64,000 bases of DNA, taken from the NCBI RefSeq assembly GCF_003144325.1, contig NZ_PENS01000002.1, positions 186,001-250,000 of the forward strand. The letters run 5' to 3'. The DNA is from Proteus terrae. GTDB taxonomy: Bacteria > Pseudomonadota > Gammaproteobacteria > Enterobacterales > Enterobacteriaceae. Numbering within the stretch: the first letter of the stretch is position 1; the number at the start of each line of letters is the position of its first letter. Below, piece after piece: positions 54,442 through 64,000 of this stretch. Position numbers and translations under genes: made by a program. The notes beneath the pieces were generated by a model. The model was not told the origin of the DNA, made no database searches, and saw only the letters and a list, made by a program, of their open reading frames with translations.

Positions 54442-55614
54442 ATGAAATTATCCGCAATACTGAATGTAATAGAGACATCTAAAGTGACAAGAAAAATGAT
54501 GTCTTTATTACTTATCTTAAATGGTACTTTTATCATTTACTCTATTTTGCTGTCTCGTGGTATTTATCTGGATTGGGAAATCCATGGGGTTTCAGCATGG
54601 CTTAAATCTTTAGGTGTATTAAAACTTCTTGATATACCCAAGGTCATGTTAGCTTGTGCCTTAATCTTGCTTTCAATATTTATGTATCTGGGCGCTAGAA
54701 TTGCGTGGTGCGTCTCGTTGATTTTATTAGCCACCATTATTTTTCTTGATGTTGCTGTTTATCAGCAAATGGGTTTTCAATCCTATTTTTCTTTTATTTT
54801 AGCTATTGGGTTGCTGATGAGTTGGCGTGCATTTCCGCATCATAGTTTAACTAGTGCTGGCTTTGTGGCTTTTATCTGTATCCTTTCTTTGCTGTTATTC
54901 TCAATGCTGGGAAGTCTTTATATTGGTGATGAGTTTAAGCCACATATAACAACGCTGATGGATGCGTTCTATTTTTCTATTGTCTGTATGACGACGCTAG
55001 GATTTGGCGATATTGTGCCAGTTAGCACGAATGCACGTATTTTTACTCTTACTGTTGTTATCTTGGGAATAACTGTTTTTACCACGTCCATTGTGTATGT
55101 CATGGGATTTCTTGCGCGTGGTACTCGCGATATTGTTAAGAAGAGGATAGCTAAAATGCATAATCATTTTATTATTATTGGTTCATCGGTATTAGCTTCT
55201 CAATTAGAAAAAGGGTTAAGAGAGCAAGGGAAACAGGTTATTGCGATTTGTACCGATAAAAGCAAAGCTTCTTATGATGCGCAAGCCAATATTATTGAAG
55301 GCGATCCTACTAATCTTAAAACATTACTATCTGCCAATATTGCAAAAGCGAGTTGGGTGGCGACTTTATCTGAAAGTGATGCAGAAAATACCTTTATTTT
55401 ACTGACTATCCAAGAATGTTCTAATGTTAATGCCAAATTGATCACTATTATTAATCAAGATGAGAATAGAGATAAAATCAGTCGGTTACGCCCAAATATG
55501 CTGTTTTCTTTAGCATCATTAGGTAAAGAAATTATGATGAAAGTTTTGTGTGGTGAATCTATTTCTTCATCAGATGTGACTGATTTGCTTTTAAATAAAT
55601 ATTTAAAATCATAA
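54442..55614 (+). CDS. kch: Kch-like voltage-gated potassium channel with RCK domain
   Basis: A 390-residue inner-membrane channel like E. coli Kch. Several hydrophobic helices (residues 15-150), pore helix and filter in FYFSIVCMTTLGFGDIVPVSTNARIF, then a cytoplasmic RCK/TrkA-N domain (about residues 235-370; HFIIIGSSVLASQLEKGLREQGKQVIAI). The filter reads GFGD rather than the usual GYGD, a variant seen in other potassium channels. Starts 22 bases after the amide hydrolase stop with a weak ribosome binding site. Confidence 0.9.
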   Translation: MKLSAILNVIETSKVTRKMMSLLLILNGTFIIYSILLSRGIYLDWEIHGVSAWLKSLGVLKLLDIPKVMLACALILLSIFMYLGARIAWCVSLILLATIIFLDVAVYQQMGFQSYFSFILAIGLLMSWRAFPHHSLTSAGFVAFICILSLLLFSMLGSLYIGDEFKPHITTLMDAFYFSIVCMTTLGFGDIVPVSTNARIFTLTVVILGITVFTTSIVYVMGFLARGTRDIVKKRIAKMHNHFIIIGSSVLASQLEKGLREQGKQVIAICTDKSKASYDAQANIIEGDPTNLKTLLSANIAKASWVATLSESDAENTFILLTIQECSNVNAKLITIINQDENRDKISRLRPNMLFSLASLGKEIMMKVLCGESISSSDVTDLLLNKYLKS

Positions 55615-55654
55615 TTTTGATAAAACCTTCTTTACGAAAGATAATGATTACCAT

Positions 55655-55677
55655 AAGATGTATTTAGAATGCATCTT
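55655..55677. promoter_or_regulatory. NsrR-like operator before tehB
   Basis: AAGATG at 55655 and CATCTT at 55672 form the ends of a 23-base near-palindrome with inner TATTTAGAATG, very close to the NsrR pattern of E. coli ytfE and hmp. It lies 16 bases before the tehB start, where a bound repressor would block transcription or early elongation. tehAB is an NsrR target in E. coli, as I recall. Confidence 0.65.
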
Positions 55678-55692
55678 AATTGAGGTTGAATT

Positions 55693-56547
55693 ATGGAACT
55701 TGTAAGTTATAAAACAATGCCTGAGTGGACTCGTACATCCATTCCTTTAGCGTTATTAGAACGTCACAATACAAAGGAAGGCACTTATGCCCAAATGCGG
55801 GTATTGCAAGGTAACATGACATTTGTTGTTTTTAATGATGATGGTTCACAGATTTCAGTGGAGTGTGATACTGACAATCAGCCACCTTTAATTCAACCTC
55901 AACAGTGGCATAAAATAGATAAAGCGAGCGATGATGTTCGTTGCCAACTCTCTTTTTTATGTGCTCCAGAAGATAAGCTATTTAAAGAAAATGACTTATC
56001 ATTACCACATTCTGAAGTACGTTATATGGCAACATTTACCCAGCCTTGTAAGGTGTTAGATTTAGGTGCTGGTCGTGGTCGAAATAGTTTCTATTTGGCA
56101 TCTCAAGGTTATGATGTAACAGCGTTAGATATTAATGCCTCGCATATTGATGCTATTGAAACTGTTAAAACCAAAACAGGGTTAGCGGTAAAAAGCGGCT
56201 TATATGATATTAATGAAGCTTCACTGACAGATAAATACGATATTATTCTTTCAACTGTTGTCTTGATGTTTTGTCAACGAGAACGTATTGAAAGTATTAT
56301 TAAAAATATGCAGGAATGTACCAACTCTAATGGTATTAATGTGATTGTTTGCCCTGTTAAAACGCCAAATAGTGATCCTGCTGAAATCCCATTTAAAACC
56401 TTTTTACGTCCAAATGAATTAGCTGATTATTATAAAGAATGGGAGATTATTAAATATAATGAAAACCCAGGGCATTTACATAAAACAGATGCAAATGGCA
56501 ATCGTATCGCCCTAAACTTTGCTACTTTAATCGCACGTAAAAAATAG
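55693..56547 (+). CDS. tehB: SAM-dependent methyltransferase TehB (tellurite resistance) with N-terminal cupin-like domain
   Basis: A 284-residue protein. The N-terminal 85 residues form a DUF1971-like cupin domain (MRVLQGNMTFVVFNDDG, PQQWHKID), as in H. influenzae TehB but not in the shorter E. coli TehB. The C-terminal methyltransferase has the SAM loop CKVLDLGAGRGRNSFYLASQGYDVTALD in pieces, near residues 118-145, and LSTVVLMFCQRERI. It detoxifies tellurite by methylation. No tehA transporter gene adjoins it. An NsrR-like site precedes it and a terminator follows. Confidence 0.93.
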   Translation: MELVSYKTMPEWTRTSIPLALLERHNTKEGTYAQMRVLQGNMTFVVFNDDGSQISVECDTDNQPPLIQPQQWHKIDKASDDVRCQLSFLCAPEDKLFKENDLSLPHSEVRYMATFTQPCKVLDLGAGRGRNSFYLASQGYDVTALDINASHIDAIETVKTKTGLAVKSGLYDINEASLTDKYDIILSTVVLMFCQRERIESIIKNMQECTNSNGINVIVCPVKTPNSDPAEIPFKTFLRPNELADYYKEWEIIKYNENPGHLHKTDANGNRIALNFATLIARKK

Positions 56548-56569
56548 TTAAGTACAATCGTCTCTTTTT

Positions 56570-56600
56570 AAATACCCCAAATAATTGGGGTATTTTTTTA
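56570..56600. terminator. Bidirectional terminator between tehB and the ClcA-like gene
   Basis: Perfect 11-bp stem AAATACCCCAA/TTGGGGTATTT with loop ATAA. Seven T follow on the plus strand and the minus strand continues into AAAAAGAG, so it mainly serves tehB and perhaps also the converging clcA-like gene. Confidence 0.85.
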
Positions 56601-56616
56601 TCTGTTTAAGCGAGTT

Positions 56617-58038
56617 TTATTGTTGTGGTAATTTATCGTTTTTAATGTCATTGGCTTTGTTTGTTTGCTCTTTTTCCTCAGATTTTTGCAATATTCGTTC
56701 TAATAAAACGGTATAAATAGGGCGACCACCTAATAGTTGTGCCAACATTGTTGCACCTAAGCAGGTAATGATCATCGGTAGGATAAGTTGATAATTATCA
56801 GTCATTTCTAATACGAGGACGATCCCTGTTAGAGGTGCTCTTACGGTTGCTGCAAATAAAGCTCCCATTCCAGCAATGGCAAATGTACCAATTTGAATTT
56901 GATAATCAGGGAAAAGTAAGGTTGCAGTTAATCCGAAGGCGCTACCAAATAACGTACCTAATGCCAGAGTTGGGGCGAATATACCGCCAGGAGCACCTGA
57001 AGCAAAACTGATAATGGATGTTATGGTTCGTAAAACAAAGAAAAGTAATAGGGCGATAAGAGAGTATTGTCCTGTGCTTAATGCTGGAATAATACTAAAT
57101 CCACCACCGGTTATTTCAGGAATAATTAATGCTAATAAGCCACAAAGCCCGCCGATGATCCCACCTGTTAAAACAAAACGTGATGTTTTATCTTGATAAA
57201 AATGTTGAAACTGGGTTTGAATATAAAAAAGTAATTTACTGAAAATAACGCCAATAATGCCAAATAACATACCCAAAACTAAATATAACCAGAGTGTGTT
57301 TAGTGGTGCAGATGAAAACTTACCGATATGAATAATACCGCCTTCACCATTAAATAGGCGAAAAACAATGCAAGACATAATAACGCCAATAAAAACTGCT
57401 TTAATTGAAATAAGGCTGTATTTAAATTGAGGACGCATCTCTTCAATAATAAATAAAATACCAGCTAGAGGGGCATTAAAAGCTGCGGTTAATCCTGCTG
57501 CGGCTCCGGTAGCTAATAGAGTATGGCGTGACTCTTTATCTTTTACTTTAGAAATATCATTTACGAGCTGGCCGATATTGGCACCCAATTGTACTGTTGG
57601 GCCTTCTCGTCCTAATACCATACCAGAACCTAACGTCCCAATACTGGCAATAAATTTTACAGGCAATACTCGCCACCAACGAACTGGGCGAATATCTATC
57701 ATGGCCCCTTCAATTTCAGGTATTCCGGATCCCCCTGATTCGGGTGAAAATTTCTTGACTAAATAATATCCAAGCATTGCCAGAATAGAGGAAAAAAGTA
57801 ATGTACAGATTGCTAGGATATAAGGATTAGTAAAGGTTTTAATAAATTCTTCTTGTCGAAAATGAATCACCCAACTAACACTTTTTTCAAATAAAACACC
57901 CACTAGTCCAGCCAAAGAGCCAACTATAGCGGACAATAACAGGATTTTTAGTGGTGCAAGATTGGTTTCTTGCGCTTTTCTGAACAGATTAAAGCGTCGT
58001 TCATTTTGGCTGTTTTGTACTGATTTATGATTATGCAT
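56617..58038 (-). CDS. clcA: H+/Cl- exchange transporter ClcA-like
   Basis: A 473-residue CLC protein, the same length as E. coli ClcA. Selectivity segment [10 protein letters not shown] (residues 104-112), [15 protein letters not shown] with the gating Glu at 145, and FIIEEMRPQ with the internal proton Glu at 200. The third conserved GSGxP-type region [14 protein letters not shown] is near 350. Exchanges two chloride for one proton and helps acid resistance. N-terminus is longer and hydrophilic. Transcribed divergently from the alanine symporter gene. Confidence 0.93.
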   Translation of the reverse strand: MHNHKSVQNSQNERRFNLFRKAQETNLAPLKILLLSAIVGSLAGLVGVLFEKSVSWVIHFRQEEFIKTFTNPYILAICTLLFSSILAMLGYYLVKKFSPESGGSGIPEIEGAMIDIRPVRWWRVLPVKFIASIGTLGSGMVLGREGPTVQLGANIGQLVNDISKVKDKESRHTLLATGAAAGLTAAFNAPLAGILFIIEEMRPQFKYSLISIKAVFIGVIMSCIVFRLFNGEGGIIHIGKFSSAPLNTLWLYLVLGMLFGIIGVIFSKLLFYIQTQFQHFYQDKTSRFVLTGGIIGGLCGLLALIIPEITGGGFSIIPALSTGQYSLIALLLFFVLRTITSIISFASGAPGGIFAPTLALGTLFGSAFGLTATLLFPDYQIQIGTFAIAGMGALFAATVRAPLTGIVLVLEMTDNYQLILPMIITCLGATMLAQLLGGRPIYTVLLERILQKSEEKEQTNKANDIKNDKLPQQ

Positions 58039-58233
58039 AACTTTGATTGAAGTATTGTAACGATGAACCTAATGATAGCGTAATTTAATAATGAAGTGAT
58101 ATTTCTCACATAACTAAGCCAATTTTAGAGTTAGTTGTTTTTTTTTCTAGCATATTTTCCTTTTTTCATCTTTAGTGTAATTGATAACAAAAAATACATA
58201 TTTAGATAACATTTGGACGAGAAAGGGTAAATT

Positions 58234-59634
58234 ATGGATTTCATCACAAATATATTAAGCGCTATAAATGGCGTGGTATGGGGAGTTCCGATGCTTGTCG
58301 GCATTCTCGGTATCGGCCTTTTTATGCAGTTTCGACTTGGCTTTTTACCTATTAGGAAGTTAGGAACAGGGTTTAAGCTTTTATTTGAAAAAAATGACAA
58401 AAGAGGTGAAGGGCAAATATCGCCATTTAATGCCTTAATGACCGCGCTTTCTGCCACTATTGGAACTGGTAATATTGCCGGTGTTGCAACAGCTGTTGTC
58501 TTAGGTGGCCCCGGTGCGTTGTTTTGGATGTGGATGACCGCATTAGTGGGAATGGCAACCAAATATTCAGAAGCCGTGCTTGCTGTACGTTTTCGTGAAG
58601 TTGATAAATACGGAAACTATGTCGGTGGCCCAATGTATTACATCAAAAATGGCTTAGGTAAAAATTGGGTTTGGTTAGGCACTGTTTTTGCTGTTTTTGG
58701 TAGTTTTGCAGGATTTGGTATTGGTAATACAGTGCAAGCAAACTCTGTCGCTGATGTACTGGAAAGTAACTTTGGTATTTCGACAACAATAACAGCTATT
58801 GTGCTCGTTGTTTTAGTCGGTGCTGTACTCATTGGAGGCATTAAGCGTATTGCTGATGTTGCCGGTAAATTAGTTCCTATTATGACCGTTGGCTATTTTG
58901 GTGCAGGTATTGTTGTCCTCGCACTGAATGCGACTGCGATCCCAGATGCAATTGTCCTTATTGTTAAATCTGCGTTTACACCTGTTGCTGCTCAAGGTGG
59001 TTTCGCGGGTGCAGCTGTTTGGGCTGCGATCCGCTTTGGTGTAGCGCGTGGTGTTTTCTCAAATGAAGCAGGATTGGGTAGTGCGCCAATTGCCCATGCG
59101 ACAGCAAAAACACAAAACCCTGTTCGCCAAGGTTTGATTGCGATGTTGGGGACTTTTATTGATACCATCATCGTTTGTTCTGTTACAGGATTAACCATTA
59201 TTATTACAGGACAATGGTTAACAGGGCAAAGTGGAGCAACATTAACCGCCGCATCATTCTCTACGGCTATTCCGGGTGGTAACTATATTGTGGCAATTGC
59301 ATTAGCCATTTTTGCTTTTACCACCATTTTAGGCTGGAGTTTTTACGGTGAAAAATGTGTGCAATATCTTTTTGGACCTAAAGCGATTATGCCATTTAGG
59401 GTTGCATGGCTAATTGCGTTACCAATTGGTGCGACACAATCGTTAGAGTTTGTGTGGTTGTTAGCCGATACACTCAATGCAATGATGGCTATTCCTAACT
59501 TAATTGCATTGGCTTTATTAAGTCCTGTTGTTTATCGCTTAACAAGAGAGCATATAAAAGATGTTAACGCCGATAATATTGAATTAGATAAAGAAACTCA
59601 CTCAGTGAGTAAAAAAGAAGCTGAAGTAGAGTAA
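58234..59634 (+). CDS. Sodium:alanine symporter (AGCS family, AlsT/YaaJ-like)
   Basis: A 466-residue membrane transporter with about ten helices. Family signatures: FNALMTALSATIGTGNIAGVATAVVLGGPGALFWMWMTALVGM in pieces (residues 70-110), YSEAVLAVRFREVD, GGPMYYIKNGLG and VARGVFSNEAGLGSAPIAHATAK. Imports alanine or glycine with sodium. Hydrophilic C-terminal tail of about 25 residues. GAGAAAGGG precedes the ATG. An open frame on the other strand (58131-58562) is only a shadow. Confidence 0.94.
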   Translation: MDFITNILSAINGVVWGVPMLVGILGIGLFMQFRLGFLPIRKLGTGFKLLFEKNDKRGEGQISPFNALMTALSATIGTGNIAGVATAVVLGGPGALFWMWMTALVGMATKYSEAVLAVRFREVDKYGNYVGGPMYYIKNGLGKNWVWLGTVFAVFGSFAGFGIGNTVQANSVADVLESNFGISTTITAIVLVVLVGAVLIGGIKRIADVAGKLVPIMTVGYFGAGIVVLALNATAIPDAIVLIVKSAFTPVAAQGGFAGAAVWAAIRFGVARGVFSNEAGLGSAPIAHATAKTQNPVRQGLIAMLGTFIDTIIVCSVTGLTIIITGQWLTGQSGATLTAASFSTAIPGGNYIVAIALAIFAFTTILGWSFYGEKCVQYLFGPKAIMPFRVAWLIALPIGATQSLEFVWLLADTLNAMMAIPNLIALALLSPVVYRLTREHIKDVNADNIELDKETHSVSKKEAEVE

Positions 59635-59667
59635 CTCGTTCTTACTTATGAGCTAACAACACAACAT

Positions 59668-59709
59668 AAAACCGTATGCTTTATAGCGATAAGTATGCGG
59701 TTTTTTTTA
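59668..59709 (+). terminator. Terminator after the alanine symporter gene
   Basis: Stem AAAACCGTATGCTT pairs, with two G-T wobbles, to AAGTATGCGGTTTT; the loop is about 11 bases and a run of eight T follows. Confidence 0.8.
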
Positions 59710-59823
59710 TGGTAATAATGTGGGGTTTGAGGAAATTACAGATAATAAAAAGCCTTCTGGGGAGAAGGCGAAGAGATGAGTATAGATATTATATTTATAA
59801 GAATTTAGAAAAGAGAGAAAATT

Positions 59824-61305
59824 TTATTCTTTCATACTGATAAAGATGTTTTTCACTTGGCTATAAGCATCTAACATCATTTTATGTGTTTCACGTCCTA
59901 AACCTGATTTCTTGTACCCCCCAAAAGGCGCGTGAGCAGGGAGTTCGTGATAAGTGTTAACCCACATACGACCGGTTCTTACTGCTTTTGCAACTCGTAA
60001 GGCACGGTTAATATCTTGAGTCCAAACACCACCACCAAGGCCATATTCAGAGTCATTCGCCATTTCGATCACTTCATCTTCATTATCGAATGGAATAACA
60101 CATAACACAGGCCCAAAAATTTCTTCTCGGGCAACACGCATTTGGTTTGTTGCGTTGATGATGATAGTTGGACGAACAAAGAAGCCGTCATCATAACCTT
60201 CACCAGTAATACGCTCACCACCGGTTAAAACAGTTGCACCTTCTTTTTTCGCGAGTTCAACGTAGCCTAAGATGGTATCCATTTGATCTTGGCTAACTTG
60301 TGTACCCATTTGTGTATTCGGATCAAGTGGATCGCCGACACGTATACTCTCAAATTCAGCTTTTAATGCTTTCAAAAATTCATCATGAATATCTTTATGT
60401 AAGAACAAACGTGAACCTGATTCACAGGCTTGTCCTTGGTTCATCAATATTGCCAATGCTGAATATTTGACTGCTTTTTTCATGTTCGCATCAGGGAACA
60501 CGATATTGGCTGATTTACCGCCTAATTCCAATGTTGCTGGGACCATTTTTTTCGCAGCAGCTTCTGCTACGGTATAACCCACATTGGTAGAGCCAGTAAA
60601 CGCAAGTTTATCAATATCTTCGTGTTCTAAAATAGCTTGTCCTACAACAGATCCGCGTCCGGTAACAATATTAATCACACCCGCGGGTAATATTTCATTT
60701 AAAATACGACCTAGCTCTAATAATGAAAGGGAAGTCAGTGTTGCTGGATTAATAACCACTGTGTCACCCGCTGCAATCGCCGGTGCTAATTTCCATGCTG
60801 CCATTAATAATGGGAAGTTCCATGGAATAATTTGCCCCACAACACCAATAGGTTCGCGAATAACAAGGCTAATGGTATTTTCGTCTAGGACGGCACTTTC
60901 ATCGGTATGAGAGCGTATCACGCCTGCAAAATATCGAAAATGGTCAATAGAGGCAGGTAAATCTATGTTTTTCGACTCATTGAGTGGCTTACCATTATCT
61001 AATGACTCAATCCAAGCAAAGCGTTCTTGTTCTTGCTCTAAGCGATCTGCGATTTTTAATAAGAGGGCTTGACGCTCAGCAGGTGACGTTTTACTCCATG
61101 TTTTGAATGCCTTACGTGCAGCACTGACTGCGCGTTCAACATCTTCAGCACTACCCGATTGGTATTCACTTAATAATTCACCCGTAGCTGGGCTATAGGT
61201 TTTCGTTGTTTTTTGCGATGTACTAGATACCCATTCTCCTCCAATTAGCATTTTGTAGCTTTCTAGAGGGCGAAATTCTGATGGAACATTATTTAATTTA
61301 ATCAT
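59824..61305 (-). CDS. NAD-dependent aldehyde dehydrogenase (AldB-like)
   Basis: A 493-residue ALDH superfamily enzyme. NAD site GVVGQIIPWNFPLL and FTGSTNVGYTVAEAA, general-base Glu in LELGGKSANIVF, catalytic Cys in NQGQACESGSRLF, and FGPVLCVIPF. C-terminal HAPFGGYKKSGLGRETHKMMLDAYSQVKN resembles E. coli AldB. Oxidises short aldehydes to acids; exact substrate unknown. Upstream is a long gap shared with the divergent hybrid-cluster operon. Confidence 0.9.
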   Translation of the reverse strand: MIKLNNVPSEFRPLESYKMLIGGEWVSSTSQKTTKTYSPATGELLSEYQSGSAEDVERAVSAARKAFKTWSKTSPAERQALLLKIADRLEQEQERFAWIESLDNGKPLNESKNIDLPASIDHFRYFAGVIRSHTDESAVLDENTISLVIREPIGVVGQIIPWNFPLLMAAWKLAPAIAAGDTVVINPATLTSLSLLELGRILNEILPAGVINIVTGRGSVVGQAILEHEDIDKLAFTGSTNVGYTVAEAAAKKMVPATLELGGKSANIVFPDANMKKAVKYSALAILMNQGQACESGSRLFLHKDIHDEFLKALKAEFESIRVGDPLDPNTQMGTQVSQDQMDTILGYVELAKKEGATVLTGGERITGEGYDDGFFVRPTIIINATNQMRVAREEIFGPVLCVIPFDNEDEVIEMANDSEYGLGGGVWTQDINRALRVAKAVRTGRMWVNTYHELPAHAPFGGYKKSGLGRETHKMMLDAYSQVKNIFISMKE

Positions 61306-61799
61306 TTTTAATCTCCAATGTAGGGATGAGTATCATCCAAATGTGTAGTTTCATTTCGTAATACTCGTGCTAATAACATATCTCAATTGAAATAATTTTA
61401 TTAGCTATTGATGCAATAGGTGATATTAACTATAAAAAATAGTAATGAATATTGCTGTTCTAACAAAAATGAATAAACTTAATCGTTTCATCTCTCAGTC
61501 TTTATATGATTAGATAAAAAACAACCATCAATAATTGTTAAATATTCCTTCTCATTTAGTCATCATCGGCACAATGCAATAGCACTCTCTTTTTTGGAAA
61601 AATTATTTTGAGGCTTAAGCAAAATCAAAGGATAAAAAAAGAGATATTAAAAGATTTGCTAAAAATTGCGTTAGATCAAACAACATTCAAATTGTTCAAT
61701 ATTGCACTTTCTCTCTTATAAAAATGGCGTATTCTTATGTTGCATATAGAATGCAACTTATAAAAATAAAGCGTTATCTTTTATTAGAAGGAATACGAT
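61306..61799. promoter_or_regulatory. Divergent control region between aldehyde dehydrogenase and the hybrid cluster operon
   Basis: About 490 bases without a gene. On the hcp side are an FNR-like site, TTGCG-TTAG-ATCAA at 61666-61679 (consensus TTGAT-N4-ATCAA), and an NsrR-like palindrome, GTTGCAT-ATAGA-ATGCAAC at 61739-61757, 43 bases before the start. These fit anaerobic induction with repression lifted by nitric oxide, the known control of hcp in E. coli. No clear site was seen on the dehydrogenase side. Confidence 0.6.
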
Positions 61800-63452
61800 A
61801 TGTATTGTGTGCAATGTGAACAAACAATGAAAACGCCTGTAGGTAATGGTTGTGCCTATGCGCAAGGTATGTGTGGTAAAACAGCAGAAACTTCAGATCT
61901 TCAAGATTTACTCGTTGCAGTATTAGAAGGACTTTCAGCGTGGGCTTTGGCTGCGCGTAGTGTCGGTATTATTGATCATGATGTAGATAGCTTTGCTCCT
62001 CGTGCTTTTTTCTCTACGTTAACTAACGTCAACTTTGATTCTGATCGTATTGTCGGTTATGCGAAAGAAGCTATCTATTTCCGTGAAAGCTTGAAATCTC
62101 GTACTTTAGCGAAAAATGCAGCAATTCAAGTCACTAATCCAAGAGCTGAAATTCAATTAGCCGGTAGCGATTTAGACAGCTTACAAAAACAAGCTCAGCT
62201 TTTTGCTTTAAATGCAGATAAAGCGCAAATCGGTGATGATCTTCATGGGTTACGTATGCTGTGCCTGTATGGCTTAAAAGGGGCTGCGGCTTATATGGAG
62301 CACGCGCATGTTTTAGGTCAGTATGACAATGAAATTTATGCAGAATATCATCGCTATATGGCGTGGTTAGGCACTGATCCTTCAGATATGAATGAGTTGT
62401 TAGAAAATGCGATGGGCATTGGTCAAATGAACTTCCGTATTATGGCTATTCTTGATAAAGGCGAAACTCAAGCTTACGGCAACCCTACACCCGTTACTGT
62501 TAACGTTCGCCCTGTTGCAGGTAAAGCTATTTTAATTTCAGGTCATGATCTGAAAGATCTGCAAATGCTTCTTGAGCAAACTGAAGGTAAAGGGATCAAC
62601 ATTTATACTCATGGTGAAATGTTACCTGCTCATGGTTACCCAGAACTTAAAAAATACAAACACTTAGTGGGTAACTACGGTAGTGGTTGGCAGAATCAGC
62701 AAATTGAGTTTGCAAAATTTCCTGGCCCTGTATTAATGACTTCAAACTGTATTATTGACCCAAATGTAGGTAATTACGGTGACCGTATTTGGACACGTAG
62801 TATTGTTGGTTGGCCGGGTGTGAAACATATTACTGGTGATGATTTCTCTGAAATGATTGAACAAGCACAATCATTAGAAGGTTTCCCATACAATGAAATT
62901 GAGCATTTAATTACTGTCGGTTTCGGTCGTGAAACACTATTAAATGCTGCTGATACTGTGATTGATTTAGTCTCACAGAAAAAATTACGTCATGTTTTCT
63001 TAGTGGGGGGTTGTGATGGTAGCCGTGGTGAACGTAGTTACTACACCGATCTTGCAAGAGAAATTCCACAAGATTGTTTAATTATGACCTTAGCGTGTGG
63101 TAAATACCGTTTCAATAAACTGGATTTCGGTACTTTAGAAGGCTTACCACGCTTACTTGATGTGGGTCAGTGTAACGATGCTTACTCAGCGATTATGCTA
63201 GCCGTTAACCTTGCTGAGAAATTAGGTTGTGGTGTGAATGACTTGCCACTGTCTTTAATTCTCTCTTGGTTCGAGCAAAAAGCGATTGTTATCTTATTGA
63301 CTCTGCTTTCATTAGGCGTGAAAAACATTTATACCGGTCCAACAGCACCAGCGTTCTTAACTGACAATCTGCTGGCGGTATTAAATGAGAAATTTGGTAT
63401 GCGCTCTATTACTACACCAGAACAAGATCTTAAAGATATTCTTTCTGCTTAA
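61800..63452 (+). CDS. hcp: Hybrid cluster protein (hydroxylamine/NO reductase), class with N-terminal Fe-S ligands
   Basis: A 550-residue iron-sulfur protein that reduces nitric oxide (and in vitro hydroxylamine). N-terminal ligands Cys3, Cys6, Cys18 and Cys25 follow the C-X2-C-X11-C-X6-C pattern of the [2Fe-2S] subclass found in enteric facultative anaerobes. Hybrid-cluster ligands appear in [38 protein letters not shown] and [11 protein letters not shown]. Complete. The reductase gene follows after 58 bases. Different from the T6SS hcp at 11088. Confidence 0.97.
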   Translation: MYCVQCEQTMKTPVGNGCAYAQGMCGKTAETSDLQDLLVAVLEGLSAWALAARSVGIIDHDVDSFAPRAFFSTLTNVNFDSDRIVGYAKEAIYFRESLKSRTLAKNAAIQVTNPRAEIQLAGSDLDSLQKQAQLFALNADKAQIGDDLHGLRMLCLYGLKGAAAYMEHAHVLGQYDNEIYAEYHRYMAWLGTDPSDMNELLENAMGIGQMNFRIMAILDKGETQAYGNPTPVTVNVRPVAGKAILISGHDLKDLQMLLEQTEGKGINIYTHGEMLPAHGYPELKKYKHLVGNYGSGWQNQQIEFAKFPGPVLMTSNCIIDPNVGNYGDRIWTRSIVGWPGVKHITGDDFSEMIEQAQSLEGFPYNEIEHLITVGFGRETLLNAADTVIDLVSQKKLRHVFLVGGCDGSRGERSYYTDLAREIPQDCLIMTLACGKYRFNKLDFGTLEGLPRLLDVGQCNDAYSAIMLAVNLAEKLGCGVNDLPLSLILSWFEQKAIVILLTLLSLGVKNIYTGPTAPAFLTDNLLAVLNEKFGMRSITTPEQDLKDILSA

Positions 63453-63474
63453 TGTTTTAAATTCATTATCATTA

Positions 63475-63494
63475 CCGAAGCCTGCGGGCTTCGG
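63475..63494 (+). other. Hairpin between hcp and hcr
   Basis: Perfect 8-bp stem CCGAAGCC/GGCTTCGG with loop TGCG in the 58-base gap. No U-tract follows, so it more likely protects the hcp mRNA end or lowers hcr expression than ends transcription. Confidence 0.6.
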
Positions 63495-63510
63495 TGAAGG
63501 ATCAATATCC

Positions 63511-64000
63511 ATGACGATGCCTACTTCTCTTTGTCCTAATCGTATGCAAGTTCACTCTATTAATCAGGAAACACCTGAAGTGTGGACGCTAAATTTAATT
63601 AATCATGACTTTTATTCTTATAAACCGGGCCAATTTGCACTGGTGAGTATCAATAATAGTGATGAAACATTGCGCGCTTATACCATTTCATCTTCTCCGG
63701 GATTAAGCCCATTTATCACCTTAACCGTTCGTCGTTTAGAAAATGGCATAGGCTCAGGTTGGTTAACATCACAAGTAAAACCAGGTGATTATCTTTGGTT
63801 ATCTGATGCTCAGGGTGAGTTTACTTGTGCGGGTAAAGAAGGTGCGCGCTATTTAATGTTGGCGGCCGGATGTGGTGTGACGCCGGTTATGTCGATGACA
63901 CGTTGGTTGTTAAATAATCAACCTAAAGCGGATATCACGGTTATTTTTAATATTCGCGAGCAAAGTCAGTTTATTTTTGAGAAAGAGTGGATCGAATTAG
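63511..64000 (+). CDS. hcr: NADH oxidoreductase Hcr, 5' part only (cut by window end)
   Basis: The first 163 residues of the electron donor to hybrid cluster protein. FAD-binding RAYTISSSPG (Arg-x-Tyr-Thr-x-Ser) at about residue 55, FITLTVRRLENGIGSGWL, and the NAD-binding start MLAAGCGVTPVMSM at about residue 118. E. coli Hcr has about 320 residues with a C-terminal plant-type ferredoxin, which would lie beyond the window. GAAGGA precedes the ATG with twelve bases between. Confidence 0.92.
   Translation, partial: MTMPTSLCPNRMQVHSINQETPEVWTLNLINHDFYSYKPGQFALVSINNSDETLRAYTISSSPGLSPFITLTVRRLENGIGSGWLTSQVKPGDYLWLSDAQGEFTCAGKEGARYLMLAAGCGVTPVMSMTRWLLNNQPKADITVIFNIREQSQFIFEKEWIEL

Noticed and set aside
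58131-58562. A 143-residue open frame antisense to the alanine symporter
   Set aside because: It lies almost wholly opposite a clear transporter gene, is rich in Pro, Ile and Asn as expected of a shadow of membrane helices, and has no ribosome binding site.

Overview
The window looks like chromosomal DNA from a Proteus species (Enterobacterales, Morganellaceae), closest in feel to the P. vulgaris group. DNA is AT-rich throughout. The two chondroitin lyases at 37092-43253 match the published P. vulgaris chondroitinases ABC I and ABC II so closely (from memory) that residue numbering of the catalytic sites agrees exactly. I saw no rRNA, tRNA, CRISPR array or insertion sequence.

Region 1 (36-17403, all minus strand) is most of a type VI secretion locus. 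It reads right to left as tssB-tssC-tssK-tssL-OmpA/TagL-like-hcp-clpV, then an effector island: four tandem DUF3304 putative immunity genes, a Tle1-type phospholipase, vgrG and a DUF4123 adaptor. The remaining core genes (tssA, E, F, G, J, M) are not here and presumably lie further left. Every immunity-immunity and immunity-effector junction uses the same 16-bp overlap, with the ribosome binding site and start of the next gene written inside the conserved last codons of the previous one.

Region 2 (18277-48057) is a nearly complete chondroitin sulfate catabolic island in several operons around an AgaR-type repressor. Secreted lyases ABC I and II, an OmpG-like porin, an autotransporter and two sulfatases (one Sec, one Tat) with their radical-SAM maturase handle the polymer outside the cytoplasm. 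A mannose-family PTS (IIB, IIC, IID, IIA) imports sugar. A cytoplasmic unsaturated glucuronyl hydrolase would split the disaccharide. KduI, KduD, KdgK and Eda take the uronate to pyruvate and glyceraldehyde-3-phosphate. AgaA, AgaS and the AgaY/AgaZ-type aldolase take GalNAc-6-phosphate towards triose phosphates. A tagatose-6-phosphate kinase is not encoded here. TTTCG/CGAAA inverted motifs recur at the promoters and are the likely operators.

Inside this island, between the hydrolase and the lyases (36618-36950), sits what looks like an unannotated hok/sok-type toxin-antitoxin locus. It has a 50-residue Hok-like membrane peptide on the minus strand and, on the plus strand, a consensus-like promoter followed by a Sok-like antisense RNA with its own terminator.

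Region 3 (48384-64000) is a mixed chromosomal segment: a GNAT acetyltransferase, a short YadA-type trimeric autotransporter, an RpiR-type regulator, cytochrome b561 plus YceI, a secreted Ntn-type amide hydrolase, a Kch-like potassium channel, TehB, a ClcA-like chloride/proton antiporter, an alanine/sodium symporter, an aldehyde dehydrogenase, and the hcp-hcr nitrosative-stress pair, with hcr cut by the window end. NsrR-like operators precede tehB and hcp.
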